From NCBI GenBank assembly GCA_030374805.1, contig JARGSG010000037.1:124001-188000 (forward strand): a DNA stretch of 64,000 nucleotides, in the 5' to 3' direction. Under the pieces are notes generated by a model. The model was given only the letters and a program-made list of their open reading frames with translations, was not told the origin of the DNA and did no database searches. Positions 1-9,799 of the stretch are shown here, one piece after another (position 1 is the stretch's first letter; every line of letters begins with the position of its first letter). The DNA comes from Gracilaria gracilis. Lineage: Eukaryota; Rhodophyta; Florideophyceae; Gracilariales; Gracilariaceae. The translations under genes and the position numbers were made by a program.

Positions 1-626
1 AGATGTCTCTATTCGGTTCTCCGCCCTGGAGGTACGCACCTTTGATATCCAAGGTGGCTAGTGGAAGGCCGAGTGTAGCCGCTATCGAGAGGACGACCCG
101 GATCACCGGCAATTGGGCTGAGGAGGAGTTCTTACCAATGCCGTCCTTCTCCTTGTCTCTTTTCTGATGAGGGGACTAAGCGACATTTCAAGCGCAGAGC
201 ACCATGTTCACCATCATCTTTAATATGGAAGAAGTGATGTGATGTCACGAAGTTCGCATACCTCGGGAGTTTGGAACGGGGGACTTCTTCATAGCTTCCT
301 TGATACATAGATTTCTCTTTCTCAATGGCCTTGTCCACGATCCAACGCGGAAGAAATTGAGTACGAAATTCAGAAAAGTGCTCCTTGCCAAAACTTCGAT
401 GAGCCTGCTGGAGAATTTGTAGTTCGCAGGACTGAAGCTGCACAGCGGAAGGTACTGGCGTGACTGAGGTAGAGTCGATATCCTTTTCCGGACGAGGGGG
501 GTCATATGAGTACCCGATATCCCAAGAGGGATGATTCACCACAGTGGGTTTCTTGTCTGCGAAAAATGATCGCACGTTGGGATGTCGAGACCACAGGGTA
601 GCTTCGTCGTTCAACAGGAAACACAA
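1..626 (-). pseudogene. Copia-1 reverse transcriptase, N-terminal part
   Basis: The frame carries the usual Copia run-in to RT: a stretch ending in FHIKDDGEHGALRLKCRLVP, which matches the fingers motif (IK..DG....KARLV), then VIRVVLSIAATLGLPLATLDIKGAYLQGG-type residues before the window edge. The palm aspartates and RNase H are outside the window. It belongs to the Copia-1 polyprotein and would act in cytoplasmic virus-like particles. It is a fossil. Confidence 0.75.
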
Positions 627-1123
627 CGTACTTTTGCGCGGAGCATTATCATGTTGATCTGCTGGCTGTTCCAGTGGTTTTTAGATAGCATCTCCTTCAT
701 CAGCTCCAACAATCTCCTGAGAGAGGGGTGAGCTGGAGTCCTTTTGGTCTAGCTCCAAATAAAAGTGCGGACTTCGGACCGAGACGGACGTCCCCTTACG
801 CTGCACGAATGCTCGGTCCTTGATGGAGTTTGTTCGAAGAAAGCAGGATCGAGTGCTCTTGTGTCTCTCGGACGTATCCAACCTTCCAAGTCCCAAACTT
901 TGGGCCTCGCGTGAAGTAGTATACGGGAGTATGCTTCGGAAGCTGCGAACGAGGTAGCACTTGAGGGCTTCGAGTCGTAAGCAACTTCTGAATAGCCCGC
1001 CGAGTGGCCTGTTCATGGTAAGCAGTGACAAGTTCTTCACTAACGGGGGATTGGGGGAGCCCATCAGACTTGGAGTGTATCAGCGAACCAATTCAAAGCT
1101 ACTCATCAATCTTCCACCATACA

Positions 1124-2068
1124 TCACACTGCTAGAAATATGGCCCTGGAAAGAATTTCCGTATAAGAAAATTCCGTACTGCGTGTCGCTGAGAGGAAGT
1201 TCGCATCTTGGAGAAGTCGGGTGGCAATCAGCCTTACGACTGCGCTCTTAGACTCCACAACGCCAATCTTGTTGTGCCTGCGAGCTGGTCTTGGCTCAAA
1301 AGATATGGAATGTGCATTGAGAGACTCCTTGAACGTGCGCTTGTCGAACTCTGGGTCACCCGATACTGACCCAGGTGAGCCATGGATATTTACCCAATGT
1401 TGCTCGAAAGCAGATTTCGGGGCATCCAATTCCCTCGACTCTAGCATAACCGTAACGGAATATGCTGAGGAAAGATCAACCATGTGCAGGATAGGAAGAT
1501 TATCCATTTCAGAGATGAACAGGAAGTCCCTTTGCACATGGTTGTTGAACGGCACGAGGAGTCGGCGGGAGGAAACTTTCTTTGAGGAAGTGGGCCGACC
1601 GGTTGACGCACATGTAGTGCACCTCTTCAAGACTACCTGGAGGGCTTGTTGTAGAACTGCAGTCAACACGTTCGCCCGGCGGAATATTTCCTTCAAGTCC
1701 TTAAGGAGCATGTGTGAACATCCATGAAGTTTCGTTGCAAAACGGAGGCATATTTTGTGGTCAGCATACTTCTTCTTGAGTTGTTCAGTGGAAGTACGAG
1801 TACGCAGACAGCGATACGAAGCAAAGTAGGACACAATCGAGTCAACTGTGGTTGGGACAACCAAGATCCTTGTCCGAATTGTGTCCGCCGGGTCTCCGGG
1901 GAGCCTGGAAGGATATGTCTGAATTTTTAGCTCCGACGGTGACACCGTACCCTCCGGGAGAACGAGCATGTTTTCGTTGCCAAGTAAGTTTCCTTGGGGG
2001 GGAATGTGTTTGCCAAGCAGCAACTGCCCTTCACCGTCTACAATGTAGAACGGTATAGAAGCCTGCAC
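1124..2068 (-). pseudogene. Copia-1 integrase
   Basis: This 314-residue frame starts with a protease-integrase junction, then shows an HHCC-like zinc module ending in KRCTTCASTG. It continues into the catalytic core with FLFISEMDNLPILHMVDL (first Asp), GDPEFDKRTFKESL (second Asp) and NKIGVVESKSAVV (Glu), the DDE triad of retroviral integrases. The zinc module aligns with that of Copia-3 near 24480-24660. It is a fossil and part of a polyprotein. Confidence 0.75.
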
Positions 2069-2095
2069 CCCATTGTCATCCGTTATGGGAAGGTC

Positions 2096-2895
2096 TCAAA
2101 TGGCAAAGACGGGCCTGGCGTCGTCGCAGTTTGTTCCATACCCGTGGAAAAATGGTTCGCAGCCAAAAGGACGAAGTTGGAAAGAGGTTCCGAGTGCCGA
2201 TGTTATCCTGGCCGCCGATTGCGCCCCACCCAGGTTTCGAGGACAACCGAGGTTAAGGATGGGATTCAAGTCTTTCCCGTCTTCGTGCGAATTTGGGGCT
2301 CCACTCCTTGAAATCATACTTAACTGCCTTTCCAAGTTGTGGAGCCTCTGCGAAAAAAAAGAATCATTCGACTTACTTTTCTGCGAACTCTTCTTCTCTA
2401 GGCGGACCATCTTCTCCAGAAATTTTTCCCCACCGTCATATGGGCATTGCTTGGAAATCCTGTAGTTTGTTTTTGAACCACAGTCGAAGCAGAACCCAAC
2501 GCGCTTCATGGAAGGCTTTGCAGAAGATCTGGAGCCATTGTCGTTCTTTCTGTCGGAGGAACTGGAAGACGAATGCTTCCTTTTCCTTCCTCTCTTGTTA
2601 TTGGAGTCGAAAGTTCTTGGTTCACCAGAAGGCTTGTCACCGTGAGGCTGAACTCCATACGACAGCAGGGCTTTATGAATCCTTTGCCGCACGATGGATT
2701 CGACATCTGTGAGAGAAACTTCCCCAGAAACTTCGCCAGATGCCTGCTTCGTCGCAGATGAAAGCGAATATAACACAGAAATAGCATCGTCAAGGTGCAG
2801 AACAACTCGGGGGTAGAAGGCTTTGCAATTGCCTTTATATTCGCCGGCTTGCTGTCTCCTTTACGATAGGGAAGACATGGAACTTGAAGTGCCAA
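2096..2895 (-). pseudogene. Copia-1 gag C-terminus, basic and zinc-knuckle region
   Basis: The frame is rich in Lys, Arg and Ser (RGRKRKHSSSSSSDRK), followed by a Cys-containing stretch GFCFDCGSKTNYRISKQCP, which fits a nucleocapsid-type zinc knuckle between capsid and protease. The following coiled-coil-like stretch (LEKMVRLEKKSSQKSK) is basic. Its neighbours are capsid upstream (2953-3918) and integrase downstream. It is a fossil. Confidence 0.55.
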
Positions 2896-2952
2896 AGTGT
2901 CCGATATCTGCTTGATATCTCGGCGATATTCTTGAAAGAGATTCTTCAGAGG

Positions 2953-3918
2953 TTAACAGGTCTCCGGTAGTTCTCTGTCCTCCAATGCACGCACCAATGC
3001 GTCCGAAACTTCAATAACTTTGTCGACCACAGCGAAGGTAACAAGAGAGCCGTCAATTTGAACCTGACTTTGAGCAGTCCTGGACTGAGCTTGTGCGAGA
3101 AGTTGCAGCACAGCATTATTCAACGTATTTTCTGAAAGATTTGCATTATTGATAAGAGTAATAGCCAATACTTCGCCAATATGTGTCGAAGACTCAAAAC
3201 CCGCATGGATGAGATGCTGTGAAGCAAGCCCTCGAAAACGGTCGATAAAGGTCACCAAGTCTTCTGATTTCTTACGGCGACAGGAAGATACCTGGTTAAA
3301 CGACGAAATTAAGCGGTTTACCATTGCAATAGGTGCTTCTACTGCAACGAGATCGACTATTTTCTGCACAGCCTTAATTTGGTCATCACTACGGAAGTCA
3401 ATTCGGCCTTTGGCTTGGGCTTCTTCGACAATGCTTTTCTGTGCAGGCGGAAGTCCATGTTCAAACAGGAGTTGTCCAAATATAGCATACATAGTTTTGT
3501 ACTTCTTATCTGGTCCTTTTTCAGCGGCGATGCGTATCATGTCGACCCACTCAGAAACATCGCGACGCTATTGTAGTGCGTCTTTATCGGAGTCCCCTAC
3601 AAACCTCGAATATGGCCCAAATATGGCCGAGATATGGCCGAAATGTGGCCGTCTAGCTGGAAAATTTCAGAGAACGTGTAACTACGGAAAATAAGTACTT
3701 TCGTCAACTGACACGTGTACACTTCGGCCATATTTAGGCCAGATTTGGGCCAGATTTTGGCCATATAAAGAAAAATGAAAGTTGTTTATCTCCGCTTTTT
3801 AAACGTTCTCACAACTTTTCGAGGCAAAAGGCCATATTTCGGCCATATTTTGACCATATTTGGGCCATATTCGAGGTTTATAGGGGTCAAACTGAGGAAC
3901 TTCATGAGAATTTGGCAT
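2953..3918 (-). pseudogene. Copia-1 gag capsid region, interrupted by MITE A1
   Basis: Gag opens at 3918, 17 bases downstream of the primer-binding site, runs into the MITE at 3885 and resumes at 3594. The capsid body (2953-3540) contains a helix-rich segment (DKKYKTMYAIFGQLLFEHG, then IVDLVAVEAPIAMVNRLISSF) and a line FIDRFRGLASQHL typical of Copia gag domains. The Copia-3 gag near 23074-23547 has the matching line FIERVSGPALSYP. It is a fossil. Confidence 0.65.
3595..3885. mobile_element. MITE A copy 1 (291 bp, long imperfect TIRs)
   Basis: The ends are inverted repeats starting CCCTAYAAACCTCGAATATG. The arms stay alignable for roughly 80 bases, giving a near-foldback. The element is flanked by the 3-bp duplication GTC (3592-3594 and 3886-3888). 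Inside each arm a unit of 10-11 bases, AATATGGCC-like, repeats several times. It has no coding capacity. It sits inside Copia-1 gag and is therefore younger than that insertion. A second copy of identical length lies at 8299-8589. A 3-bp duplication fits PIF/Harbinger or CMC elements, but neither duplication nor TIR matches their usual consensus. Confidence 0.85.
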
Positions 3919-3934
3919 GATCGACGTCTGCAAT

Positions 3935-3948
3935 CTTGGGCCCACAAC
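3935..3948 (-). other. Copia-1 primer-binding site, half-tRNA-iMet type
   Basis: Read on the minus strand this is GTTGTGGGCCCAAG. It differs at two of 14 positions from GTTATGGGCCCAGG in Copia-3 and closely resembles the copia primer site of Drosophila, which pairs with an internal cut initiator-Met tRNA. It marks the inner edge of the 5' LTR at 3949. Confidence 0.6.
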
Positions 3949-4260
3949 TATGGTATGGCGATCGTGAGGGAGTATGTGAGACGCGTGCGCAAAGGAGTAC
4001 AGACGTCGACGCTGTTGCTTTTCGGGCGAGTTGAAGGAACGAAAGTGATCCCTCACGTCTAAACTCTCCCTTCTCAGACGGTCCAGGCGGGCTCTGGTTT
4101 ATTAATGCCTCTCCGTCTATGTCCAGCGCAGCGCCGCGATCTCTCCGTCACCCGAGCTGCGCACGGGCGGCGGCGGCAGCGCGGCTAACGAGAGAAGCGC
4201 TTGCGCTGGACATGTGCGAGTCGATGGCGCGAAGCACAGACTTGACTTGAATGAATCCCC
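3949..4260 (-). repeat. Candidate 5' LTR of Copia-1, outer end undefined
   Basis: The primer-binding site ends at 3948, so the LTR must lie to the right. The minus strand has an AATAAA at 4098-4103. A GC-rich imperfect inverted repeat with arms ATGTCCAGCGCAGCGC (4119-4134) and its complement (4197-4213) could fold in RNA. The partner LTR is not in the window, so the outer boundary is a guess. Confidence 0.35.
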
Positions 4261-4600
4261 ACACTAATGTGGCTCGCCGTTGTAAACGATAAAAAATTTG
4301 GTCTCACACGATACCCGTACAAGCAAGGTTCTAGCATCAGTGCCTTCAATATTTTTTTCTTCGAACACCGCCACTGGCCGTTGCGTTGAAAGATTGAGAA
4401 GCACAGCAGTTCTTGCCCAGCAGTAGTGTATCAAACAAACTACATTAACGCTACTGGCTATTAGTTGGCTTTTTATGAAACGCTAATTGGATTACGTCAA
4501 GGGGCTACTGCCATTCGAAAGAAAATAAATGTCTGAAATTTGATTTTTCGGGCCTTTTTTCCATTCAATACGCCTTCCGTGTGGTCTTCTTACGATGCTA
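4261..4600. other. Non-coding stretch
   Basis: I see no ORF with coding character, no RNA gene and no terminal repeat here. It may hold the outer end of the Copia-1 LTR. Confidence 0.4.
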
Positions 4601-5085
4601 GTTTTTCAAACTGGCAGCCAAGAACCCGACTCACGCTAAGCTGGTCTTGTCCATACTGGAACGGAAGAATGACATGCCCGCAGCCGATGAACTTCAAGAT
4701 TCCACGGAAAAGCGGGAGTCTCACAAATTGACTCAAGTTATGAAGGCGGTAGCCACGGTAAGCGCACTCAACGCAACGAAGCGTGCTGGAAAGAAAATAG
4801 GCTCCACTGGGGATCAGTGATCGGTAAAATGACCTCACGCCCGCTTGTGAAAGTTACGCAATGCAAAGCCGAGGCCTGGGGCAACATTGGCTGCTCGGAG
4901 TTTTTCTACCGAGCAATCAAGTATGGGATCTTAGAAACCGCGATTGGCCATTTTTAGATGGTCATGGGTACCATAAGGAAGATGTCCCGCAAACAGAGGA
5001 GCACAGGGCCTTCAAACTATACTACTTGAAGGACAACACGCCTTGGAGGTGATTTGAGATACTCAGTTAAGATCCGCATCATGCA
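4600..5085 (+). pseudogene. Possible degenerate coding remnant, unidentified
   Basis: Two plus-strand frames follow one another. The first (about 4605-4820) reads through helix-rich protein such as KLTQVMKAVATVSALN. The second (about 4850-5085) has AEAWGNIGCSEFFYRAIKYG and a Lys/Arg-rich tail. Composition looks protein-like rather than random, with a frame change between the two parts. I do not recognise the family. It could belong to the DIRS-like element downstream, as its missing gag, or be an unrelated relic. Confidence 0.2.
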
Positions 5086-5799
5086 TTAGTAGATATATAT
5101 GAACTCCACCGCTATTAGAGTGTCGCCTCGCTGAGATAATTTCCACAAATGTACACGTGAATTGCACGGCTCGAGGCGTGGCTTAGTGGATGTGACTAGC
5201 ATACGTGTAGCACGGGTATGCCGGAGGCATTGCATCCAGCATTGCTGTATTTACATATATATTTTATAGATCATTTTGTCCGGCGCACCCACTGTCAGTG
5301 GTGCGCCGAGCTCAGTACTTAGAGGGTTGAGCCCTGCGTCCTCAAGTAAATTGCCCTTTCCAAGCAAGGGCTTCTGGCTTTAACTATCACGCCTTCGCGG
5401 ATTGTTCACCTCCAAGTAGAGTGATGACCGTGCTGTTTACGTATAGTTACCCAGCCTTGTGGCGCTCAGAGTGTAACCACTATTTGTGTTTCTCGTTCCG
5501 ACCTAATGTCGTATATTCGCCCCTGTATTGGGTTTTCTTTATTCTCTTTCTCCTCCCCACTCTGGTGGTTCTCTTTCTTCCTTCTTTGGGTTTGCCTTTT
5601 TGTCCTGATCTCAGTTGCTTTTCTCCGACACCTTGTCGTTGCCACGCTACTTTCTTTCGATGACTCATCTCGTGACCGTGTGAACACGTGGATCTCTACC
5701 GACTACTGCCTATTATCAACACTCCGACGCTTGCCGTGACGGTTTGACCTGGGCTTTACACCCGGCTTAACTGTGTCATTCCCGGAGTGCTCCTTTCGC
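5086..5799. other. Non-coding stretch with hairpins upstream of the DIRS-like element
   Basis: 5281-5308 forms a strong hairpin (arms CGGCGCAC..CACTG and CAGTGGTGCGCCG, one bulged base). 5352-5370 has a smaller one, GCCCTT with AAGGGC. 5510-5640 is pyrimidine-rich. A hydrophobic ORF (5506-5739) has no recognisable family and is probably chance. Confidence 0.4.
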
Positions 5800-6068
5800 T
5801 GTGCTACCCTATCGAGGGGAAGATTGCGAACGTCTTCGTGAGATTACGCTTTTCCGCCAAAGGCGTTGCTCCACAGGACTAGGAGGAAGGATGCCAGCTT
5901 TGGATCTACAAGGAAGTGAGCAAAGACTATGCGTACGAGAAGGTCGCGGAGGGCGCCGTGGTCTCTTCGTCCCACACAACGTGGCAGGAGGAAGAAGGAG
6001 GGATGAAAAGATGATTCAATGTCAATCTTTTCTGCCAATCCAAGCATTAGAACAAGAGCTCAATTCGA

Positions 6069-6458
6069 ATGGAATCAATTGCAGAATGCGGAATTTCACC
6101 CAATCGCGCAAATTATCTGATGTCCATGGATATAGAAAAAGGATATCGACATCTCAGATCGTCCCCGCGTATGAGAAACTGGTTCTTATTCCATTACTAT
6201 GGAAGATACTTTCAATGTGCCGCTTTGCCATTCGGATGGGGTTATTCTTCTTTGTGGTTCACACGCTTGATGGTTCCCTTGGTGACAGAGCTTCGAAAGA
6301 AAGGCTACCGAGTTCTGGCTTATCTGGACGACTTCTTAATCGCTCCGAGCAGCTTAGAGGTATTTTCCAGTCTGCATCACTGCGCTCGTGCTTGCCGAGT
6401 CACCACGACGCTTCTAAGGGACCTCGTGCTGAGCCAAAACGAAGGCAAAGGTTGTTAG
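6069..6458 (+). pseudogene. DIRS-like reverse transcriptase domain
   Basis: The frame has MSMDIEKGYRHLRSSPRMRN (first catalytic Asp region), AALPFGWGYSSLWFTRLMVP and GYRVLAYLDDFLIAPS (YLDD box). The phrase LPFGW.....FT...P followed by YLDDF is characteristic of DIRS and related RTs rather than of Gypsy or Copia. A 351-residue frame on the same strand overlaps this domain out of phase and is a shadow. Confidence 0.75.
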
Positions 6459-6473
6459 GTAGGTTCTCAAACA

Positions 6474-7221
6474 GTGAGTCACCTCAGAGCGGTGATAAAC
6501 ACTGCCGAGATGGATTTATACCTCCAGCCGCACAAAGTAGAGAAAATGCAACGGCTGGCAAAAACGCTTTTGAAGCAAGTAATTGTCGGTCGCTGTTATG
6601 TAGGGTTCAAGGCATTACAACATTTCTGTGGGGTTTGTGTGTCTCTTTCATCAGCTATGCCATGGGCTCGCTACTATACACGATCCTTGTGCTGGGACAT
6701 GAGCAAAAGAATGCAAGGCAACAAATAACGAAGAAGATTGAGCCAGCAAAGCATACGCTACCTCAAGAAGTGGCGGCTACTAGCATCAGTGGAGCTATCC
6801 GAGCGCTATATAATGCCTTTCGAGCCGGATTCGTGCATCCACTACGACGCAGCTGACGTAGGATTCGCGGGAACGCTGAACCACAGAAACTATGCATCTG
6901 GCATGGACGGACGGTGGCGCTGGCAAGGAATCTGGAATTGGAGAGACCGTGCTCAGTCAATCACGTATCAAGACTGAAGGCAGTACGGATGCTCTTGTGC
7001 GGACGACTGGAAAGCACTTAGAATCGGCAGAGAAAAGACCTGTGCTTTTGCGTTTCGACAACCAAGCGGTGGTCCATATCGCCAACGTCTTTGTGTCATC
7101 CAGTCGCCCTCTCAGGAGAGAATTGTGGCGCCTCAAGAAAGTTCTAGACCGCATGGGGCTCTTCGCCAAAGCGGAGTGGCTGCTCTCTGTTGCCAACCGC
7201 TTCGCAGACGCTTTGTCGTGA
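6474..7221 (+). pseudogene. DIRS-like RT thumb and RNase H
   Basis: Pieces in this stretch give the connection domain (KALQHFCGVCVSLSSAMPWA) and an RNase H-like core: IHYDAADVGFAG (first Asp), a Glu-containing stretch around NWRDRAQSITYQ, RFDNQAVVHIANVF (second Asp) and LLSVANRFADALS (last Asp). This spacing matches the RT-linked RNase H of DIRS elements. It is a fossil. Confidence 0.65.
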
Positions 7222-7281
7222 CGGTTCTCCAAAGCAGACCTGCACATCTCACGGCAGCTGCGGCGTCCAGCGCAGGGTGGT

Positions 7282-7629
7282 ATGAAAGCCCCAGTAGACC
7301 TCTTTCTCTACAGGTCGCTCAGAGAGCACGCTGTTTTCTGCCGACGCCACGCGTTCAAAGAACTGGCGATGACCTGGAAAAAGACGAACGACGTGCGTGT
7401 TCTTTGCCCCCCAGTGGAACTGATCACTGCCACGCTGTTGAAACTCCATCAGAGTCGTGCCCCAGCGATCATGATCATGCCGAATTGGCGCCGACAACCA
7501 TGGTTCCATCATGGGATAAACTTGGCGAACAAAGTACACATATTGCCCATGCCCGCACACGAAGATTGGGATGTGCACAGGACCCTCAATCCAGCATGGA
7601 AGGCAGTTAGGCAACAGTTCAACATGTAA
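7282..7629 (+). pseudogene. DIRS-like domain downstream of RNase H
   Basis: The frame contains VDLFLYRSLREHAVFCRRHA, then CPPVELITATLLKLHQSRAP and IMPNWRRQPWFHH. The series PP..LI....K.......I..P.W..Q.WF is the conserved region that follows RNase H in DIRS-type polyproteins. Its function is not known to me. Confidence 0.55.
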
Positions 7630-7689
7630 CCCGTTCAACGCAAAGGCTAAGACTTGCTTCAGCTGCATCAGAAAGAGTCGCGGATGTGA

Positions 7690-8961
7690 CGGGTAGATCG
7701 TCTGGGGCGAGTCGAGCTTCAGAGCTCGTGCACCATTACGCTTGGAGCGAGCGAACTACTCGCACAAGAAATTAATAGTGGGAAACATGGGTGAGGTTTT
7801 GCAACGACGAAAACCGCACTATCCTTCCGGTGATGGAGGGACACTTTGTCGCCCACATCGGGTGGCCTGCTTTGCGAAGAGAATCCGGTGAGCAACAAGT
7901 CACATCAAATTGCGTTCCCCAGTACAGTACCTGAGCGCTGTGTGGCAAATGCAACTAGTGCTCACAGGAAAGCCGGTCCCATCTTATCCATTCTTGGCGC
8001 ATGTTCTAAGAGCATACGCCAAGTGGGAGGAGAAAAATTTTCGCAAAGGACCGCGTATCGCGTTCCAGAGTTCCGGCTGAACACGTACAGCGTGCCTGAC
8101 ATTGGGAATGAGAACAGAGCATGTTCAGGTACTACGAGATGCGGCCATTGTGGTTTCGGCTAATGTTTGAATGGCTTGCGAGAAAGTTTGGTAGTATCCC
8201 TTCTGGCGCAGAATGTCATCGTGGACGAGAATAAAGTGACCACTCGCTTGTCTGTGGTGAAATGAAAACGGGGTAGTCAAGAACTGCTGGCTATTTACCC
8301 CTATAAACCTCGAATATGGCCCAAATATGGCCGAGATATGGCCCAAATGTGGCCGTTTGGCTCGAAAATTTCAGAGAACGTGTAACTACGGAAAATAAGT
8401 ACTTTAGCCAATTGACACGTGTACACTTCGGCCATATTTAGGCCAGATTTGGGCCATATTTCGGCCATATGAAGAAAAATGAAACTTGTTTATCTCCGCT
8501 TTTTAAACGTTCTCACAACTTTTCGAGTTAAACGGCCACATTTCGGCCATATTTCGGCCATATTTGGGACATATTCGAGGGTTGTAGGGTACACTCGAAT
8601 TTCCTCACTTCATTCCCCAGTCGACCTACTTCGACGATGGCACCCGGAACGCGAAAGACACACACGCTACTTTGCTCTGCCAGGTGAAAGCCTAGAACCC
8701 CAAGCAGGTGTATTAAGTGAAGCATTACTGAGGTGCTTTCAGATCCTGGCTATTACACCCCCTCTCCAGAGCAAGTTTACTTCACATTCTCTACGAATTG
8801 GAGCCCATACGGAGCAATTATTGCTTGGAATCCCGCTGGCCGTGCGTATGTCTCGTTTTGGGTGGAGCGCCGGAAGTGAGGAAATGAGTAACTTGATCGC
8901 ACAATCCGCACAACCGCTGCGTTGTTCTGGTTTTTCGGTGGTAGCTCCACCATTTCCATAA
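7690..8961 (+). pseudogene. Tyrosine recombinase of the DIRS-like element, split by MITE A2
   Basis: Before the MITE, around 7735-7870, the sequence reads like a recombinase N-terminal helical domain (YAWSERTTRTRN, then FVAHIGWPA). After the MITE, 8590-8961 carries the catalytic end: FTSHSLRIGAHTEQLLLGIP corresponds to the HxLR box with the catalytic His and Arg, followed by RMSRFGWSAGSEEMSNLI. The nucleophilic Tyr is not securely placed. It is a fossil. Confidence 0.6.
8299..8589. mobile_element. MITE A copy 2 (291 bp)
   Basis: This copy has the same length and order as the one at 3595-3885. It is flanked by the 3-bp duplication TAC (8296-8298 and 8590-8592). The left end starts CCCTATAAACCTCGAATATG and the right end is its imperfect complement. 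By eye the two copies differ at roughly one base in twenty. It lies within the recombinase region of the DIRS-like element. Confidence 0.85.
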
Positions 8962-9650
8962 CAAGAGAGAATATTGCTCCCTTTCAAGGTGATTTGGTTT
9001 AGGAATATGGGTGGTTTCGTGTTTCGTAGACGCTTTTATGCGAATGAAACGCGTACGGCATGGATAGCAAGGTGCGGAGGGCAGGCGCGGAACTCCCTGT
9101 CTATGATCGCAATTAGTAATTGGCAGCCGCGCGCAATCAGCACAAAAGCGTCGACGGCCCCCACGAGATCATTGTCTTGTGATATCGCTCGTGCCTCTCT
9201 CTTTCCTACCCTCCCAACCTTCTCCGACTTGTACCTCTCTCTTTGGGAAGCCGGTATCTTCTTGGTTTGCCAAAGAAACATGAATAGCGCCACCGGGAAT
9301 TACAGCACTTGGTCTGGACAGTCTCTCTTACCACCGAACTGGGCCCTCAATTCTGTCATTCCGTGTGGTCGTGGTTACAGCAAAGCACGTCAACCACCTG
9401 GACATAAATCCACATACGTGTATTCGACAGGTCAATGGCAGGCTGTCTGTCGATTAAGTCGGCTCTTATACCTGACTGTTTCGGGGTGCACACTGGTGGT
9501 CTGTGGTTCGATTCCAGTACAAAGCTTTAGTGGGCGCAATAAAAGAAACGGCTCATGGATGTAGGTTTAAAGGCTCGAGGTCGTTCTCGACCTTGGAGGC
9601 CGGCAGATACTGAGATCTGCGTTCCTGCAGACAGTAAACGAACGCGTTTC
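8962..9650. other. Non-coding stretch
   Basis: No convincing gene. There is an AATAAA-type signal near 9540 on the plus strand and short hairpins between 9577 and 9625. If Copia-2 has a 3' LTR it would occupy part of this stretch, since it should begin at 9771 and run leftward. Confidence 0.35.
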
Positions 9651-9754
9651 ACTACTCTAGAACTACTCTGGGGAAGACAAAGACAGTTTTTCTACATTTG
9701 TAGTTACCCGTTGCAGTAGTCTCTCGAAATGTGCCACCCACGCAGTTGGGCTGG
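9651..9754 (-). repeat. About 100-bp block shared with 16466-16558, probable LTR fragment of Copia-2
   Basis: The block begins with an ACTCTAGAACTACTCTGG-type sequence and ends CCACCCACGCAGTTGGGCTGG-like. The same block in the same orientation recurs at 16466-16558, and the pair brackets Copia-2. It lies 16 bases from the likely LTR start at 9771, next to the polypurine tract. Sequence outside the block does not match between the two sites. Confidence 0.55.
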
Positions 9755-9771
9755 AAGCTGATAGGGCTACA

Positions 9772-9785
9772 TTTGCTCTCTTTCT
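9772..9785 (-). other. Polypurine tract of Copia-2
   Basis: The minus strand reads AGAAAGAGAGCAAA directly before TGTAGCCC, where an LTR starting with TG would begin. It follows the end of the RNase H remains. Confidence 0.5.
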
Positions 9786-9799
9786 AAACCAAATTATAT

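Larger units (their letters stand above)
1..3948 (-). mobile_element. Copia-1: Ty1/Copia LTR retrotransposon, cut by the left window edge
   Basis: The minus strand reads, in order, a primer-binding site, gag, a zinc-knuckle region, integrase and the start of reverse transcriptase. Integrase before RT is the Copia order. RT runs off the left edge at a motif reading LDIKGAYLQGG. Gag and integrase resemble those of Copia-3 at 22652-27947, so the two belong to one lineage. The element is broken, with several interruptions, and is further split by a 291-bp MITE in gag. Its 3' LTR lies outside the window, so LTR divergence cannot be used to date it. Confidence 0.85.
5800..8961 (+). mobile_element. 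DIRS-like (tyrosine recombinase) retrotransposon, broken
   Basis: The plus strand shows RT, RNase H, a connector and a tyrosine-recombinase end, in that order. This is the DIRS plan, in which integration uses a tyrosine recombinase instead of a DDE integrase. A 291-bp MITE (8299-8589) splits the recombinase region. I could not define the terminal or internal complementary repeats typical of DIRS, so the outer limits are those of the coding remains. The element is broken in several places. Confidence 0.7.

Noticed and set aside
3595-3885. Regular ATATGGCC units considered as a CRISPR-like or satellite array
   Set aside because: The units sit only in the inverted arms of a short element with target duplications, and two copies have the same layout. 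The host is eukaryotic.
5801-6856. A 351-residue plus-strand ORF, the longest in the left 30 kb
   Set aside because: It overlaps the DIRS-like RT out of frame, and the RT motifs (PFGW, YLDD) lie in another frame. Composition is Arg- and Ser-rich, as expected of a shadow.
9430-9520. Plus-strand GGTTCGATTCC, a perfect B-box
   Set aside because: The T-stem does not pair and no acceptor or anticodon stem can be formed. The upstream A-box-like GATTAAGTCGG is weak.
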